From contig DKII01000020.1 in the NCBI GenBank assembly GCA_002454125.1, positions 5,898-11,857 on the forward strand: 5,960 bases of DNA, written 5' to 3'. The notes under the pieces are model-generated. The model was not told where the DNA came from and ran no database searches. It was given only the letters and a program-made list of their open reading frames with translations. The translations under genes were made by a program, and so were the position numbers. The DNA is from Novosphingobium sp. UBA6722. Its GTDB lineage: Bacteria; Pseudomonadota; Alphaproteobacteria; Sphingomonadales; Sphingomonadaceae. Positions 5,812 through 5,960 of this stretch are shown here, one piece after another (positions within the stretch are counted from its first letter, which is position 1; each line of letters begins with the position of its first letter).

Positions 5812-5960
5812 TGACCACGACCCACACCCTTGATCCCGTCAACGCCAAGATCAGCGCGCGCGATGTCTCCATCTATTACGGGGAAAAGCGCGCGATCGAT
5901 CAGGTGTCGATCGACATCCCGACCGAGTACGTCACGGCCTTCATCGGCCCGTCGGGCTGC
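5811..5960 (+). CDS. pstB: Phosphate ABC transporter ATP-binding protein PstB, N-terminal part (3' end outside the window)
   Basis: PstB is the cytoplasmic ATPase that drives phosphate import through PstCA. Only the first 50 residues are present. The start ATG 5811-5813 overlaps the pstA stop by one base (TAATG), pointing to coupled translation; no separate strong ribosome binding site is seen. After a short variable N-terminus, ISARDVSIYYGEKRAIDQVS (residues 14-33) is the usual PstB opening, with the YYG aromatic pair of the ATP-stacking loop. The window ends at FIGPSGC, the first half of the Walker A motif normally read as GPSGCGKST. Q-loop, signature motif and Walker B lie beyond the edge. 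The assignment rests on this start plus its place after pstSCA. Confidence 0.94.
   Translation, partial: MTTTHTLDPVNAKISARDVSIYYGEKRAIDQVSIDIPTEYVTAFIGPSGC

Overview
The window is a high-GC stretch of a chromosome, most likely from an alphaproteobacterium of the sphingomonad type (Sphingomonadales). The evidence is the strong G/C third-position bias, the phoR-pstS-pstC-pstA-pstB order, and the long N-terminal extensions on both Pst permeases. The genus is an inference from protein style and gene order; I could not run a search. All recognisable genes lie on the + strand and the region is densely coding, with no gap above about 100 bases.

Layout: (1) 1-657 is the 3' end of recJ, the single-strand-specific 5'-3' DNA exonuclease, cut by the left edge. 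(2) 658-738 is a short spacer with a good housekeeping-type promoter (TTGACC, 17 bp, TAAACG). (3) 739-814 is a complete tRNA-Glu (anticodon TTC) with an encoded CCA end. (4) 889-2076 is phoR, a membrane histidine kinase of the phosphate-starvation system. (5) 2068-2133 is a compact control region: a near-consensus Pho box that overlaps the last codons of phoR, a perfect 16-bp palindrome, a second small inverted repeat and a strong ribosome binding site. (6) 2134-3168 is pstS, a phosphate-binding lipoprotein. (7) 3195-4589 and 4582-5811 are pstC and pstA, the two permease subunits, overlapping by 8 bases. (8) 5811-5960 is the start of pstB, the ATPase, cut by the right edge in the middle of its Walker A motif.

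Together these genes make the high-affinity phosphate importer and its signalling kinase. PstS captures phosphate outside the inner membrane, PstC and PstA form the channel, and PstB powers it. In the known Pho pathway the transporter, with PhoU, controls PhoR, which phosphorylates PhoB. PhoB then binds Pho boxes such as the one in front of pstS, closing the loop. phoU and phoB are not in the window and would be expected downstream of pstB.

I see no novel system, mobile element or CRISPR array. The points most worth a second look are the Pho box embedded in the 3' end of phoR, the palindromes between it and pstS, and the large extra domains on PstC and PstA.
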